Positions 1 to 10,190 of a stretch of 64,000 nt of DNA are shown here, piece by piece; the first letter of the stretch is position 1; every line of letters begins with the position of its first letter. The DNA is from Pseudahrensia sp963799325 (GTDB taxonomy: Bacteria; Pseudomonadota; Alphaproteobacteria; Rhizobiales; Rhizobiaceae). The notes under the pieces are model-generated. The model ran no database searches, was not told where the DNA came from, and saw only the letters and a program-made list of their open reading frames with translations. The DNA lies in assembly GCA_963799325.1 (NCBI GenBank), contig CAWCWS010000002.1, forward strand, positions 682,001 through 746,000, given 5' to 3'. The position numbers were made by a program, and so were the translations under genes.

Positions 1-39
1 GAGCGCGACTCTCTCTACCTGCCGGAACGTGCCGACTGA
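1..39 (+). CDS. 3' end of an unidentified protein gene
   Basis: Reading from base 1, thirteen in-frame codons end in a TGA at 37-39 (tail ...LPERAD). It runs convergently into dps, whose stop lies immediately downstream. Too little is present to assign a family; that this is coding is inferred only from the open frame and the tidy convergent junction. Confidence 0.35.
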   Translation, partial: ERDSLYLPERAD

Positions 40-531
40 CTAGCCGTCCTGCCCATCAGTGCCGTGCGCGCCGATGAACCAGGCATCCTTGTCGACCAAA
101 CGGCTGATTTCCGTAAACAGATCGGCGGTGTCCTCGTCACCGGCTTCACCAGCCGCATCGATCGCCGCGCGCAGCTTTTTCCCGTAATCCATGAAGCGTT
201 CGGTCAGCGCTTCCACATGAACCTGCTGGTTCTGGGCATCGACGGGGTAGGGTTCCAGCGACGAGGCCTCTGGCAACAGTTCGGCTGTGCCTTTCGCCTG
301 ACCACCGATGATGACGCAACGCTCGGCAATCGTGTCCACTCCGTCCTGCATCCGGGCATAGACCGCATCCAGTAATTCGTGAATGCCGATGAAGCTGGGG
401 CCCTTGAGGTTCCAATGAGCCTGCTTCACGGCCAGTGACAGCGCGATGCCATCGGCGAGGCGGGTATTGAGCAGGTCGATCATGGCCTGACGGGTATTGT
501 CGTTGAGACCGCTGACGAAAGCCTTGGGCAT
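40..531 (-). CDS. dps: Dps-family DNA-binding ferritin
   Basis: A 163-residue protein of the Dps/ferritin-like family, which forms dodecamers that oxidise and store iron using peroxide and protect DNA under starvation or oxidative stress. The family hallmark HWNLKG lies near residue 39, followed by the acidic ferroxidase segment (D and E residues in ARMQDGVDTIAE). Length is typical of Dps. I chose the ATG at 531 because a GGAG Shine-Dalgarno sits about eight bases upstream; in-frame upstream ATGs, including one at 543, lack a ribosome site. It is monocistronic, with the patatin gene behind it on the same strand. Confidence 0.9.
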   Translation of the reverse strand: MPKAFVSGLNDNTRQAMIDLLNTRLADGIALSLAVKQAHWNLKGPSFIGIHELLDAVYARMQDGVDTIAERCVIIGGQAKGTAELLPEASSLEPYPVDAQNQQVHVEALTERFMDYGKKLRAAIDAAGEAGDEDTADLFTEISRLVDKDAWFIGAHGTDGQDG

Positions 532-625
532 AATATTCTCCATATAAGTATTTGTCGCGCCAGAGCGCGTATAATCGCAACGATATATCTGCACGCAGGT
601 TCCATTCGCTTCGTGAAAGCGGGGT

Positions 626-1810
626 TTAAACAGCCCGCGCTGCCTTGGAAGCCAACGTTCCCTGCTGTGCCAGCCAGGGCTCAATCTCATCCTTGCGCGC
701 CATCGTATCCTCGTAAGCCAGATCGATGAGATCTCCTATATAACCCGGCTCGAACAACAGATAGCTCACCAGCCGCCCGTCTTCACCCCAGGCGCCGATG
801 GACTTGAACAGCAGGCGGATGGAACGGGGCATCTCATGAGCATGGTGGTTGGCAATGGCGCGCAGATCGGCGCTTGGCTGCAAAACCTTGATGTCGATAG
901 CTTTCAGACCGAGCGTTTTTCGTTGAGCGTCGTCCAGCACACCGACCGTCCGGTTGATCCGCTCCAGCCGCTCGATATCGGTATCCAGGTCGTCATTGAA
1001 GATGATATCGAGGGCGTGGCCGGTCATAACGCCGATAGTCGGGTAGGTTTCGCCCCGGTGATCGGGCGGCTCGACCACATTGTCCCGCACGCCGACCACC
1101 AGCAGTCGTTCGGCACCCAGCCGGATCGCGGGCGATAGCGGGGCGGACAGGCGTAGGGCACCGTCGCCGTAATAGTTTCCGTCCACGCTGATCGCGGGGA
1201 ACACGAAGGGGAGCGACGATGACGCCAGCAGATGGTGGTGGGTGATCGTATCCCGCACTCCGAACCGGCGCGCGCGTTCCCATTCCATCGCTCTCACATT
1301 GGCCTGAAAAAACGTGACGGACGACCCTTCGCCATAGCTGGAGGCCGAAATTGCGAGCGCCTGCAGCGCGCCGGAGCGCAGGTTGCGCGCTATTCCACGG
1401 GTGTCGAAACTCTTTTCCAACAGATTGCCGAGCGGCGCGTTGTCGAGCAACGCGACCGGGTCGCCGATGCCGAGGCCACCGAACGCAATCGTCCACAACC
1501 AGCGGGCGCTGGACGCGGCAATGGCGGCAGGATGGGTGTTGTAGACCCTGTCGCACCTGAGACCGCGCCAGAGCCGTTCGAGCTGCCGCGCGGCGCGTTG
1601 AAAATCTCCTGCCATCGCGGCCAGCGGTGCAGCGTTGATCGCGCCCACCGATGCGCCGGTGATGACGGGAAAGGGTGTGCGACGGCGGCGGCTTATGTCT
1701 GCCATCGCGCGGATGGCACCCACCTGATAGGCCCCACGTGCGCCGCCGCCCTGCAACACGAGACCCAATGGGCCATCAAGTGTGGAATCGCTTTCGTCTT
1801 TCAACACCAT
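626..1810 (-). CDS. Patatin-like phospholipase
   Basis: A 394-aa serine acyl hydrolase of the patatin family (lipid or phospholipid deacylation by a Ser-Asp dyad). All family motifs are visible: the oxyanion loop GGGARG near residue 22, the nucleophile elbow GASVG near residue 53, and the catalytic Asp in the DGA motif (YGDGAL, near residue 216). No signal peptide is evident, so it is probably cytoplasmic or peripheral. The C-terminal ~130 residues are a less conserved extension. The gene ends about 95 bases before the dps start codon. Substrate cannot be told from sequence. Confidence 0.85.
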   Translation of the reverse strand: MVLKDESDSTLDGPLGLVLQGGGARGAYQVGAIRAMADISRRRRTPFPVITGASVGAINAAPLAAMAGDFQRAARQLERLWRGLRCDRVYNTHPAAIAASSARWLWTIAFGGLGIGDPVALLDNAPLGNLLEKSFDTRGIARNLRSGALQALAISASSYGEGSSVTFFQANVRAMEWERARRFGVRDTITHHHLLASSSLPFVFPAISVDGNYYGDGALRLSAPLSPAIRLGAERLLVVGVRDNVVEPPDHRGETYPTIGVMTGHALDIIFNDDLDTDIERLERINRTVGVLDDAQRKTLGLKAIDIKVLQPSADLRAIANHHAHEMPRSIRLLFKSIGAWGEDGRLVSYLLFEPGYIGDLIDLAYEDTMARKDEIEPWLAQQGTLASKAARAV

Positions 1811-1909
1811 ATGCTGCGCCTCCCGTTGCCTCTCCTGCCAGTTTCAGGTCAGGTTTTGCAACGGGAGGATAGGCGTTCCGGCTTAATGGTCCGTGCGTGG
1901 TAGAGGAGC

Positions 1910-2287
1910 CTACTGCTCCATAGGGCCGCCGGCATCCTTCCATTCGCCGATGCCGCCGATATTGGTGACGTTGGTGTAGCCCATGTCCTTCAACCTTTTG
2001 CCGGACAAAGCTGCCTGACCACCCGCACCACAGACGAGATAGAGTTCGGAATCCTTTTTCAGGTCGCTGTCGTAGAACTGCTCCATCGCCGGGTCGGCAC
2101 GGAACTCGATGAATCCGCGCGGAATACGCTTGGCACCCTTAACCGTGCCCGTTTTGGCGATGTCGCCGGAATCGCGCACGTCGATGAAGATCGCGTCACT
2201 GCCGTGCTTGGCAATCGCCTCACCACCCTTGATGCGCGGCACGGCGGCGTTTGCGGCGTCGAGATAGTCTTTGGCGGATTTTGTCAT
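1910..2287 (-). CDS. Rhodanese-like domain protein
   Basis: A 125-aa single-domain rhodanese (sulfurtransferase fold). The CDC25/rhodanese signature IFIDVRDSGD lies near residue 33, and the active-site loop begins with Cys in CGAGGQAA near residue 86, so the persulfide-forming cysteine is present. Such proteins move sulfane sulfur to thiophilic acceptors; the physiological acceptor is unknown. A truncated second copy of the N-terminal half lies about 850 bp upstream (3137-3286), pointing to an old local duplication. Confidence 0.85.
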   Translation of the reverse strand: MTKSAKDYLDAANAAVPRIKGGEAIAKHGSDAIFIDVRDSGDIAKTGTVKGAKRIPRGFIEFRADPAMEQFYDSDLKKDSELYLVCGAGGQAALSGKRLKDMGYTNVTNIGGIGEWKDAGGPMEQ

Positions 2288-2332
2288 AGTGTGGTGTCCG
2301 GTTAAGAATGAGACCCCGATTATGGTGCGCGC

Positions 2333-3054
2333 CTAGCGTAATTGCGAGAGTTCCAGCACGAATTTCCGCCGGATCAACTGCGCGAACGAGGCGTATCCGT
2401 CCGCCACCTCCACGAACGACCCCGCGCCGCCGATCACCTGGCTCTCGAAGTAGTAGGGCAGGCCGCCTTCGGGGTTTTCATGGGTGTGATACGGGAAACG
2501 GGCTGTCGGAATTGACGATGGCGAGCGCGTTGATGACCGCGCCCCCGTCCAGCGCCTGCTGCCGCGTGACGGCCAGCGACGCGCCGAAATTGTGCGTGCC
2601 GTCCGACGACAGGTCGATCACCCAGCGCGGCGCGGTGACGGGCGCGCGGGCGAACTGGTCCATGCAGAACAGGATCGCCTCGCTGATCGCCGTGTTCCGC
2701 ACCGGATTGCTCATCCATGCGGGAGGCGAGGCCTGCGCGATCTGTGTGCTGAATGCCGTCGCCGTCTCCATCCCGTCGATCACGGCCCAGGGCGCGGCGA
2801 CGAACTGCTGCGCATGGTTGGCCCATTCCACGTATATGGCCCCGATCCGCCCCTTGCGCCCGGCGCGGATGGCGGAGACGACTTCGGGATCACGGATGGC
2901 GGCGGAATGCCCGTCTTTCTGGAGCGCGGTAGTCAGCGTCGGTGACGGACTCGGACGCATCCGCCGCCATGCAGAGGAGCATGTCGGCTTGCGGGGATTG
3001 GGCGGCGGCGGGGGAGGAAATCAATGCTAATGCGAGGGCAATTCGTGCGAACAT
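2333..3054 (-). CDS. DUF1194 (von Willebrand A-like) secreted protein, two frameshifts
   Basis: A DUF1194 protein, a secreted family with a vWA-like fold. It begins with a signal peptide (MFARIALALALISSPAAAQS) followed by a MIDAS-like DASESV segment in place of the usual DxSxS. The reading frame breaks twice, near 2945 and near 2486, and each break is repaired by removing one base (an extra G after DADYR, an extra C at FP). The restored C-terminus (HENPEGGLPYYFESQVIGG) matches the family to the stop at 2333. Function of the family is unknown. I infer sequencing indels rather than a pseudogene, because no in-frame stops or missing motifs accompany the breaks. Confidence 0.7.
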
Positions 3055-3136
3055 AGGGGCCTCCTGAGACGGCATCAGCGACCGCTGATAGAAGGCTAGC
3101 ATGAATTTCTATGTTGAGAAGGGCGCTCTAGGCGAA

Positions 3137-3286
3137 CTAGAGTGCGCCGGACTTGGCGATATCGCCGGAATCACGAACGTCAATAAAGATCGCTTCGTTG
3201 TCGTGATGCGGAACGGCCTTCGCACCTTTGACACGGGGCATCTCAGCTTTGGCGGCGGAAAGGTAGTCGGATGCGGATTTGGTCAC
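3137..3286 (-). pseudogene. Truncated rhodanese copy
   Basis: Minus-strand reading from the GTG at 3286 gives about 49 codons that align with the N-terminal half of the rhodanese at 1910-2287: VTKSASDYLSAAKAEMPR against MTKSAKDYLDAANAAVPR, then IFIDVRDSGDIAKSG in both. It then stops at a TAG (3137). The half carrying the catalytic Cys loop is missing, so no sulfurtransferase can be made. It is a remnant of a tandem or dispersed duplication. Confidence 0.75.
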
Positions 3287-3402
3287 TGGCAAGTACCGTT
3301 TGCGCAGTAGTTGTATCTGAGAGTGTGGCTGGTGTGCCGTGCATTTGCATCATAGTTCGCGCTAAGGCGATAGTGGAATAGCCGCCTAGGAATCATGGCA
3401 CC

Positions 3403-3849
3403 ATGTCAAATCGTATGTTTACCGTTGGCTACGAAGGAACGGATATCGAATCTTTCATCGACGCTCTCGTGGATCACGGCGTTACCCTCCTTGCTGATAT
3501 CAGAGAACTTCCACTCTCGCGAAAGAAGGGATTCTCAAAAAATGGCCTTGCCGCCGCTTTAGCAGAGTCAGGGATATCCTATCTGCATATCCGTTCACTT
3601 GGCGATCCTAAGCCCGGTAGAGAAGCTGCTCGTCGCGGTGATTTTTCCGAGTTTGAGCGGATATTTTCTTCGCACATGACAACAGATGAGGCTCGCTCTG
3701 GCCTTGTATCGGTGAAGGAAGCTGCGGATGAGCACACCGTTTGTATGATGTGCTTTGAAGAAGATCACACCCACTGCCATCGAACAATTGTTGGGACAGA
3801 ACTTGAAAGCGTTTACGGAACAGAGGTAGAACATTTACGGGTTCGATAA
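3403..3849 (+). CDS. DUF488 family protein
   Basis: A 148-aa DUF488 protein. Family features are visible: the N-terminal GYEGTDIESF, the LLADIREL strand, and the C-terminal cysteine motif CFEEDHTHCHR (usual form C.E.....CHR). DUF488 proteins have no settled biochemical role. The gene overlaps no neighbour and is followed 17 bp later by another plus-strand gene, so the two are probably co-transcribed. Base composition here is visibly lower in GC than the flanking chromosome, suggesting recent transfer of the pair. Confidence 0.8.
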   Translation: MSNRMFTVGYEGTDIESFIDALVDHGVTLLADIRELPLSRKKGFSKNGLAAALAESGISYLHIRSLGDPKPGREAARRGDFSEFERIFSSHMTTDEARSGLVSVKEAADEHTVCMMCFEEDHTHCHRTIVGTELESVYGTEVEHLRVR

Positions 3850-3866
3850 GCGCGGGAAACAGTATA

Positions 3867-4652
3867 TTGGCGATTGGGTTCGGAACTGAGCGAACGACTA
3901 TTTTAGTGAAAGCTGCGCCGCGCGTAGGTGAAAAGCACGGTGAGCTAGTTTGCTGCGCTGGGCTGTCGCCGGAGGGAGAGTGGCGCCGTTTGTATCCGGT
4001 ATCTTTCAGAACACTTGCCGACGTCCAGAAGTTCGCTCGATGGGATATTGTTGAATACGAAGCGGCGCGACCCAATGGGGACTCGAGGGTCGAGAGCCGA
4101 AGTGTGAAACACGGTAGCTTGCGCATCGTCGGGTCGGAGACTTCAAAACGAAGGCAAGAGTTAATCGCACGCGCGGTCGTGACAAGCACAGATGTGGTCG
4201 AAAACGCTGGACTTAGTTTTGCACTCATCAGGCCTAGCGGTCCGCAGTTCGTATATGGACGAAAAGATGATGCCAAGTTCGCTGCGGAACGCGCGAGATT
4301 CCGAGAGTGGCACGAACAAGAAAAAAATGGATTGTTTGGTTATACCGTCAAAGGCCTTGTACCGTATGAACCTTCACCATTCACCTTCAAGTACCTCTAT
4401 GAAATGGATGGTAAGAAGCGCGAAGGCACGTGCCAAGACTGGGAAATCGAAGCAACTTTTCTTAAGTGGCGTCGTAAATACGGCGAAGAGGACGCGCTCC
4501 GTCGGATGACTGTTAGATTTGGTGAAGAATATCCCTCGAAAGGCATGGTGCTTGCGATGGGAACCCATAAAGCGTGGGGAAACTGGCTTATTAATGGCGT
4601 ATTGCGGTTGGATCATCAAGCCGAGGCGAACGTTTCGCCTCGGCTTCTCTAG
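3867..4652 (+). CDS. Unknown protein paired with DUF488
   Basis: A 261-aa soluble protein I do not recognise as a named family. It starts at a TTG (no better in-frame start follows the DUF488 stop closely) with a weak GGGAA ribosome site. Visible features: a CCAGLSPEGEWRRLYPV segment near residue 28, several aromatic and charged stretches, and no membrane span or signal peptide. Its low GC and immediate position behind DUF488 suggest the two work together. The last codons form an 11-bp hairpin that probably ends transcription before the convergent nrdJ. Confidence 0.55.
   Translation: MAIGFGTERTTILVKAAPRVGEKHGELVCCAGLSPEGEWRRLYPVSFRTLADVQKFARWDIVEYEAARPNGDSRVESRSVKHGSLRIVGSETSKRRQELIARAVVTSTDVVENAGLSFALIRPSGPQFVYGRKDDAKFAAERARFREWHEQEKNGLFGYTVKGLVPYEPSPFTFKYLYEMDGKKREGTCQDWEIEATFLKWRRKYGEEDALRRMTVRFGEEYPSKGMVLAMGTHKAWGNWLINGVLRLDHQAEANVSPRLL
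4620..4650 (+). terminator. Hairpin terminator overlapping the end of the DUF488-cassette gene
   Basis: An 11-bp perfect stem (GCCGAGGCGAA / TTCGCCTCGGC, loop CGT) is followed by TTCTCT on the plus strand. It sits inside the last codons of the upstream gene and just before the convergent nrdJ stop at 4659, so it may serve both directions, though only the plus side has a pyrimidine tail. Confidence 0.55.
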
Positions 4653-4658
4653 TGAGAT

Positions 4659-7600
4659 TTAACTACACCCCGTCGTCCCGCCGCAGCTATCACACTTCAA
4701 ACACGTCCCGTTCCGCACCAGCGTAAAATTCTGGCACTCCGGGCAACTCTCCCCCTCATAGCCCTTCATCCGCGCCACGGCCCGTTGCTCGTCCTTGCTG
4801 CGCACAGGCGCGTCCACCTTGTCGGAAAACACCTCGCCCTGATCGAGCAACGTGCCGTCGCTGACCGGGGCTTCGACGGTGCGGGCGAAGGCTGTGGCCT
4901 GTGCTTCGGTGTCGGCGAGCGGGGAGACCGCCACGGCCACCGCGGTGTTGCCCTTGGCGGACGAGATGGCGCGCACGTTGCTGCTGCCCGTCGCACCGGC
5001 CACGGCTTTCGAGCCGCTCGCGATGGCCGTCGCGCCGATACCGCCAAAACCTGCCGGTTCGCTGCCGATGCCGCCTTTCGGCACCACCGACAGTTTCGCG
5101 CCCCGCGTCAGGCCGGAGGAGACCGCCTGTGCGTTGCCCTCACTCACGCCCTTGCCGAGCGCGGTGTTGCCGAAATCCGACAGGTCGACATGGCCCAGAT
5201 CATGCCGCCCGGCATAGGATACGGCGAGTTCGCGGAATATGTAGTCGAGAATGGACGTGGCGTTCTTGATCGCGTCGTTGCCGACCACCGGCCCGGACGG
5301 GTCGAACTTGGTGAAGGTGAAGGCCTCGACATATTCCTCCAGCGGCACGCCGTATTGCAGGCCGAGCGAGATGGCGATGGCAAAATTGTTCATCATCGCC
5401 CGGAAGGCGGCACCCTCCTTGTGCATGTCGATGAAGATTTCGCCGAGACGGCCATCGTCGAATTCGCCGGTGCGCAGATAGACCTTGTGACCGCCGACGA
5501 TGGCTTTCTGGGTGTAACCCTTGCGCCGGTTCGGCAGCTTGTCGCGCAGCGCGCGGACTTTCACTTCCCGCTCGACGATCTTCTCCACGATCCGCTCGGC
5601 GACCTGCGCAGCCTTTGCAGCGTTCGGCGCGGCGATCAGTTCTTCCAGAGCTTCATCGTCCTCGTCCTCCTCATCCTCGATCAGCGAAGCGTTGAGGGGC
5701 TGGGACAGTTTGGAGCCGTCGCGGTAGAGCGCGTTGGCTTTCAGGCCCAGCTTCCAAGACATCATGTAGGCGGCAGTGCAGTCCTCCACCCTCGCGTCGT
5801 TGGGCATGTTGATGGTCTTGGAAATCGCGCCGGAAATGAACGGCTGCGCCGCCGCCATCATGCGGATGTGGCTTTCCGTCGAGAGCGACCGCGTGCCGAT
5901 GCGCCCGCACGGGGTGGCGCAATCGAACACGGCCAGATGCTCGTCCTTCAGCCCCGGTGCGCCTTCCAGCGTCATCGCCCCGCAGCACCAGATGTTGGCG
6001 GCGGAAATCTCGTCTTTCGCAAAGCCGAGCGCGGACAGCATGTCGAAGGAATAATCGTTCAGCTGCTCGTCGGTGAAGCCGAGCGTTTCCTTGCAAAAGG
6101 CTTCGCCGAGGGAATGCTTGTTGAAGGCGAACTTGATGTCGAACGCCTGCGCCAGCCCGTCCTCGATGGCCTTGATCTGCTCCGGCCCGAAACCTTTCGA
6201 TTCCAGCGCACCGTGGGAGATGGCGTTGGAGCCTTTCAGCGTGCCGTGGCCGACCGCATAGGTGATCATCTTCTCCATCGTCGCCTGATCGTAGCCGAGG
6301 TTCGACAAGGCCTCCGGCACGCAGCGGTTGATGATCTTGAAATAACCGCCACCGGCCAGCTTCTTGAATTTCACCAGCGCGAAGTCCGGCTCGATGCCAG
6401 TCGTGTCGCAATCCATCACCAGCCCGATCGTGCCGGTGGGCGCGATGACGGTGGCCTGCGCGTTGCGGAAGCCGTGGGCTTCGCCGAGGGTGACGGCCCG
6501 GTCCCATGCCAGTTTGGCGCGTTCGGACAGGTCTTTCTGTTCAATGTTGGCGTGGTCGAGCGGCAGTGGAGAGATCGACAGGTTTTCGTATCCGCCCGTG
6601 TTACCGTGGGCCGCGTTGCGATGGTTCCGCATGACGCGGGCCATGTGCTCGGCGTTCGGCGCGTAGCCGGGGAAGGGGCCTTGCTCCTTCGCCATTTCGG
6701 CGGACGTCGCATAGCAGACGCCCGTCATGATCGCCGTGATGGCACCGCAGATCGCGCGGCCCTCGTCGGAGTCATAGGGAATGCCCGCCGTCATCAGCAG
6801 CCCGCCGATATTGGCGAAGCCGAGGCCGGTGGTGCGGTAGTCGTAGGAAAGCTGCGCGATTTCCTTCGACGGGAACTGCGCCATCAGCACGGAGATTTCC
6901 AGCACCATCATCCACAGCCGTGTGGCGTGCTCGAAGGCTTCCACGTCGAAGCTTTTGTCGGCGCGGCGGAACTGCAGCAGGTTGAGGGACGCCAGATTGC
7001 AGGCCGTGTCGTCAAGGAACATGTATTCCGAACACGGGTTCGACGCTCGGATGGGGCCTGCGGCGGGGCAGGTGTGCCAGTCGTTCATGGTGGTGTTGTA
7101 GTGCAGGCCCGGGTCGGCGGATTGCCACGCGGCATTGCCGATCTTGTCCCACAATTCGCGGGCCTCGACCGTTTTCGCTACCTTGCCGTCTTTACGGCGG
7201 ATGAGGTCCCACGTGCGGCCATCTTCAACAGCGCGCAAAAAATCGTCCTTGATGGAGACCGAGTTGTTCGAGTTCTGGCCGGAGACGGTCAGATAGGCGT
7301 CGCTGTCCCAGTCGGTGTTGTAAACCGGGAATTCGATGTCGGTGAAACCCTGTTTGGCCAGCATGATAACGCGGGCGACATAGTTTTCCGGCACCGAATT
7401 GCGCTTCGCAGCACGTATCTCGCGTTTTAGCGCAGGGTTCTTGGCCGGGTCGAAGCACTGGTCGCCGGATGCCTCGCAATTGATGCAGGCCGACATGATC
7501 GCCTTCATGTGCTTGGACACGATCTTGGAGCCGGTCACGATGGCCGCGACCTTCTGCTCCTCCTTCACCTTCCAGTCGATATAGGCCTCGATATCGGGGT

Positions 7601-8461
7601 GGTCGATGTCGACCACGACCATTTTGGCCGCCCGTCGCGTCGTGCCGCCGGATTTGATGGCACCCGCCGCACGGTCGCCGATTTTCAGGAACGACATGAG
7701 GCCGGACGACTTGCCGCCGCCCGAAAGCGGTTCGTTCTCGCCGCGGATGTGGGAGAAGTTGGAGCCGGTGCCGGAGCCGTATTTGAACAGCCGCGCCTCG
7801 CGGACCCACAGGTCCATGATGCCACCGTCGTTGACCAAGATCGTCGCCGACGCCCTGGATGAAGCAGGCGTGGGGCTGCGGGTGCTCGTAGGACGACTTG
7901 GACTTCGTCAGCTTGCCGGTCTGGTAGTCGACATAGTGGTGGCCCTGTGCGGGACCGTCGATGCCGTAGGCCCAATGCAGACCGGTGTTGAACCACTGGG
8001 GCGAGTTCGGCGCGACCTTCTGGGTCGCCAGCATGAAGCACAGCTCGTCGTAATAGGCGCGCGCATCGTCCTCGCCGTCGAAATAACCGCCCTTCCAGCC
8101 CCAATAGGTCCATGTGCCAGCGAGACGCGAGAACACCTGTTCGGCGGTCATTTCCGGGCCGTAGCGCTCGTCTTCCGGCAGCTTGGCCAGCGCCGCCTTG
8201 TCCTCGACCGAACGCCATAGCCACGATGGAACGCTGTTTTCCTCGACTTTCTTCAGCACGGCTGGAACACCGGCCTTGCGAAAGTACTTTTGCGCGATGA
8301 TGTCGGACGCGACCTGACGAGAACTGCTCGGGGACCAGAATATCCTCCAGCCGGAACACCACCGAGCCGTCCGGGTTGCGGATTTCACTCGTCGCCTTGC
8401 GCATGGGCACCGCCTCGAAGGGAGATGTGCCTGCTGTCGTATAATGGCGGGTGATCTTCAT
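4659..8461 (-). CDS. nrdJ: Adenosylcobalamin-dependent (class II) ribonucleoside-diphosphate reductase, two frameshifts
   Basis: Large class II ribonucleotide reductase (about 1,265 aa once mended), which makes deoxyribonucleotides with a B12-derived radical. Visible parts: the N-terminal segment (MKITRHYTT), the catalytic barrel with ASNPCSEY, a TSCPD-type domain around GLQYGVPLEEY, and a C-terminal cysteine ribbon (CPEC...CLKCDSCGG) that probably binds zinc and relays thiols. The frame breaks near 8320 (EQFSQVASD) and near 7837 (GDDLVNDGG); each is restored by dropping one extra T. The start at 8461 is preceded by AAGGA. It is oxygen-independent in mechanism, useful in fluctuating oxygen. 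Confidence 0.9.
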
Positions 8462-9017
8462 CGTCTTGTCGTCCTTCTTGTGCACCGCTCATTATGGAGC
8501 CTGCGCTGTTTTTCCCCGGTCGAAGCCCTTCGACCACTCAATTTTCGCGTCCGACGTCGCTGTCATGTGGACAAAGGCCAAACGTCATCGCGCTGTCACA
8601 CGCGGCCACCAACCATCCACTCGAAACGCTACACGGTCTCCGCTTTGAACGGATGCCTCGCTGGTAGTCTGGCACGAACGAGGACGCTCTTGCCAACCCT
8701 TCCAACCGAGGCTTCGTTTCCAAACGGGCCAAGACCGCGTTTGATGCCCTGTCAGCCTCATCGTCAAGATCATGTGGTTAAGGAAGGCTTAACACACAAC
8801 ATGGTGTGGCAGGAGTGTCGCGTGGGCGGTATGGTAAAGAAACGGACAAGCGGTTTGAATCCATTTACGATTCACCGGTTCGACCTTATCCCCGCTCCTT
8901 CAACAGCTATATTTTTTCCCCGACGGGTTGACGAAACAGCCGCTGCTTGAAGCCTGCGCTTCGGCCCGATTCCGGCTACACTGTGGCCAGTCGAAACCCG
9001 AATCTGTGAGTCTCTCC
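8462..9017. other. Divergent intergenic region between nrdJ and the mltB-like gene
   Basis: About 555 bp with no convincing gene. It must contain the promoters of both divergent genes. I looked for a cobalamin riboswitch upstream of nrdJ and for clear NrdR boxes and saw neither. A loose CACA...TGTG dyad near 8800 is not strong enough to call. Confidence 0.5.
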
Positions 9018-10190
9018 ATGTTCAAAGCCGCGCTCACGGGAATCGCTCTCGCCATATTGATGTTCCTTGGACATGCAGCCGCCTTTGCCCAAAGTTTCGA
9101 TGCGTTCGTTGCGGGCATGAAGCCGGATGCGATCGCGCGGGGCATTTCTCCGGCTACCTTTGAAGCTGCCACGAGAGGCTTGACGCCGGACCCCTCCATG
9201 AAGCGCCTGACAAAGCGACAGCCGGAACTTGTCAAACCCATCGGCGGCTATATCGAACGGCGCACATCGGGTGGATTGCTCTCGACAGGGCGCGCGAAGG
9301 TGAAGGCGAACGGGCGTCTGCTGCGCGAATTGGAGCGGCGCACGGGCGTCGATCCCTATGTGGTGGCGGCGATCTGGGGCATGGAGACCGGCTACGGCGG
9401 CAACATCGGCACCAGCGATGTTTTCCGCTCCCTCGCAACACTGGGGTGGATGGAATATCGCGGCGACTTCTTCCGCGACGAATTCCTCGATGCGCTCGCC
9501 ATTGTGCAAAACGACAAAATCCCCCGCGGCCGCATGATCGGGTCGTGGGCGGGCGCGATGGGGCAGACCCAGTTCATCCCGTCCAGCTTTCTGAAATACG
9601 CCGTGGACTTCGACGGCGACGGCACGCGCGACCTGTGGCGCAGCACCGGAGATGCGCTCGCCTCCACGGCCAATTACCTGAAATCGAAAGGGTGGATAGC
9701 GGGGCAGCCTTGGGGTGTGCCGGTCGATCTGCCGAAAAGCGTGGTCCGCAGTGCCGCGACGCAAGGCTGGTCCGCTTGGGCGAAACTGGGCGTAAAGTCC
9801 CACGACGGCGGGGCATTTCCCAAAACGGGAACTGCGACGCTGTTCTTTCCCGCCGGTCACGAGGGTCCAGCCTTCTTGATAACCGACAACTACGATGTAA
9901 TCCGCGATTACAATTCTTCCGACGCCTATTCCCTCTCTGCCGCCCTTCTCGCGGACCGCTTGCGAGGGGGGAAGGCGCTGAACGCTTCTTGGCCGATAGG
10001 CGAGACGCTCAACAAGACCCAGCGCCTCGCCGTGCAGGCGGCTTTACGGAAGCGCGGGCACATCCTGTCGAACGATACCGGGCGCATTACCAAGGACGTG
10101 CGCCTTGCTATAGCTGCCGAGCAGCGGCGGATGGGCGTGACGCCGGACGGCTATCCTGACCAGCAGTTTTTAGCCCGTGTCAGTCGCTAG
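9018..10190 (+). CDS. Lytic murein transglycosylase (MltB/SLT_2 type) with peptidoglycan-binding tail
   Basis: A 390-aa exported muramidase that cleaves the MurNAc-GlcNAc bond to a 1,6-anhydro product. A signal peptide (MFKAALTGIALAILMF...AAAFA) starts at the ATG at 9018; upstream in-frame codons would disrupt it. The SLT_2 domain carries IWGMETGYGG (catalytic Glu in METGYG) and GAMGQTQFIPS. The last ~60 residues (LNKTQRLAVQAALRKRGH) resemble a peptidoglycan-binding domain. Its stop overlaps the convergent MFS gene by 11 bp. Confidence 0.88.
   Translation: MFKAALTGIALAILMFLGHAAAFAQSFDAFVAGMKPDAIARGISPATFEAATRGLTPDPSMKRLTKRQPELVKPIGGYIERRTSGGLLSTGRAKVKANGRLLRELERRTGVDPYVVAAIWGMETGYGGNIGTSDVFRSLATLGWMEYRGDFFRDEFLDALAIVQNDKIPRGRMIGSWAGAMGQTQFIPSSFLKYAVDFDGDGTRDLWRSTGDALASTANYLKSKGWIAGQPWGVPVDLPKSVVRSAATQGWSAWAKLGVKSHDGGAFPKTGTATLFFPAGHEGPAFLITDNYDVIRDYNSSDAYSLSAALLADRLRGGKALNASWPIGETLNKTQRLAVQAALRKRGHILSNDTGRITKDVRLAIAAEQRRMGVTPDGYPDQQFLARVSR

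Noticed and set aside
4785..7430. An 881-codon plus-strand open frame
   Set aside because: It is the antisense of nrdJ, whose conserved protein motifs are unmistakable on the minus strand.
8462..9017. Cobalamin riboswitch upstream of the B12-dependent nrdJ
   Set aside because: I saw no B12-box-like sequence or its conserved flanking core on either strand.
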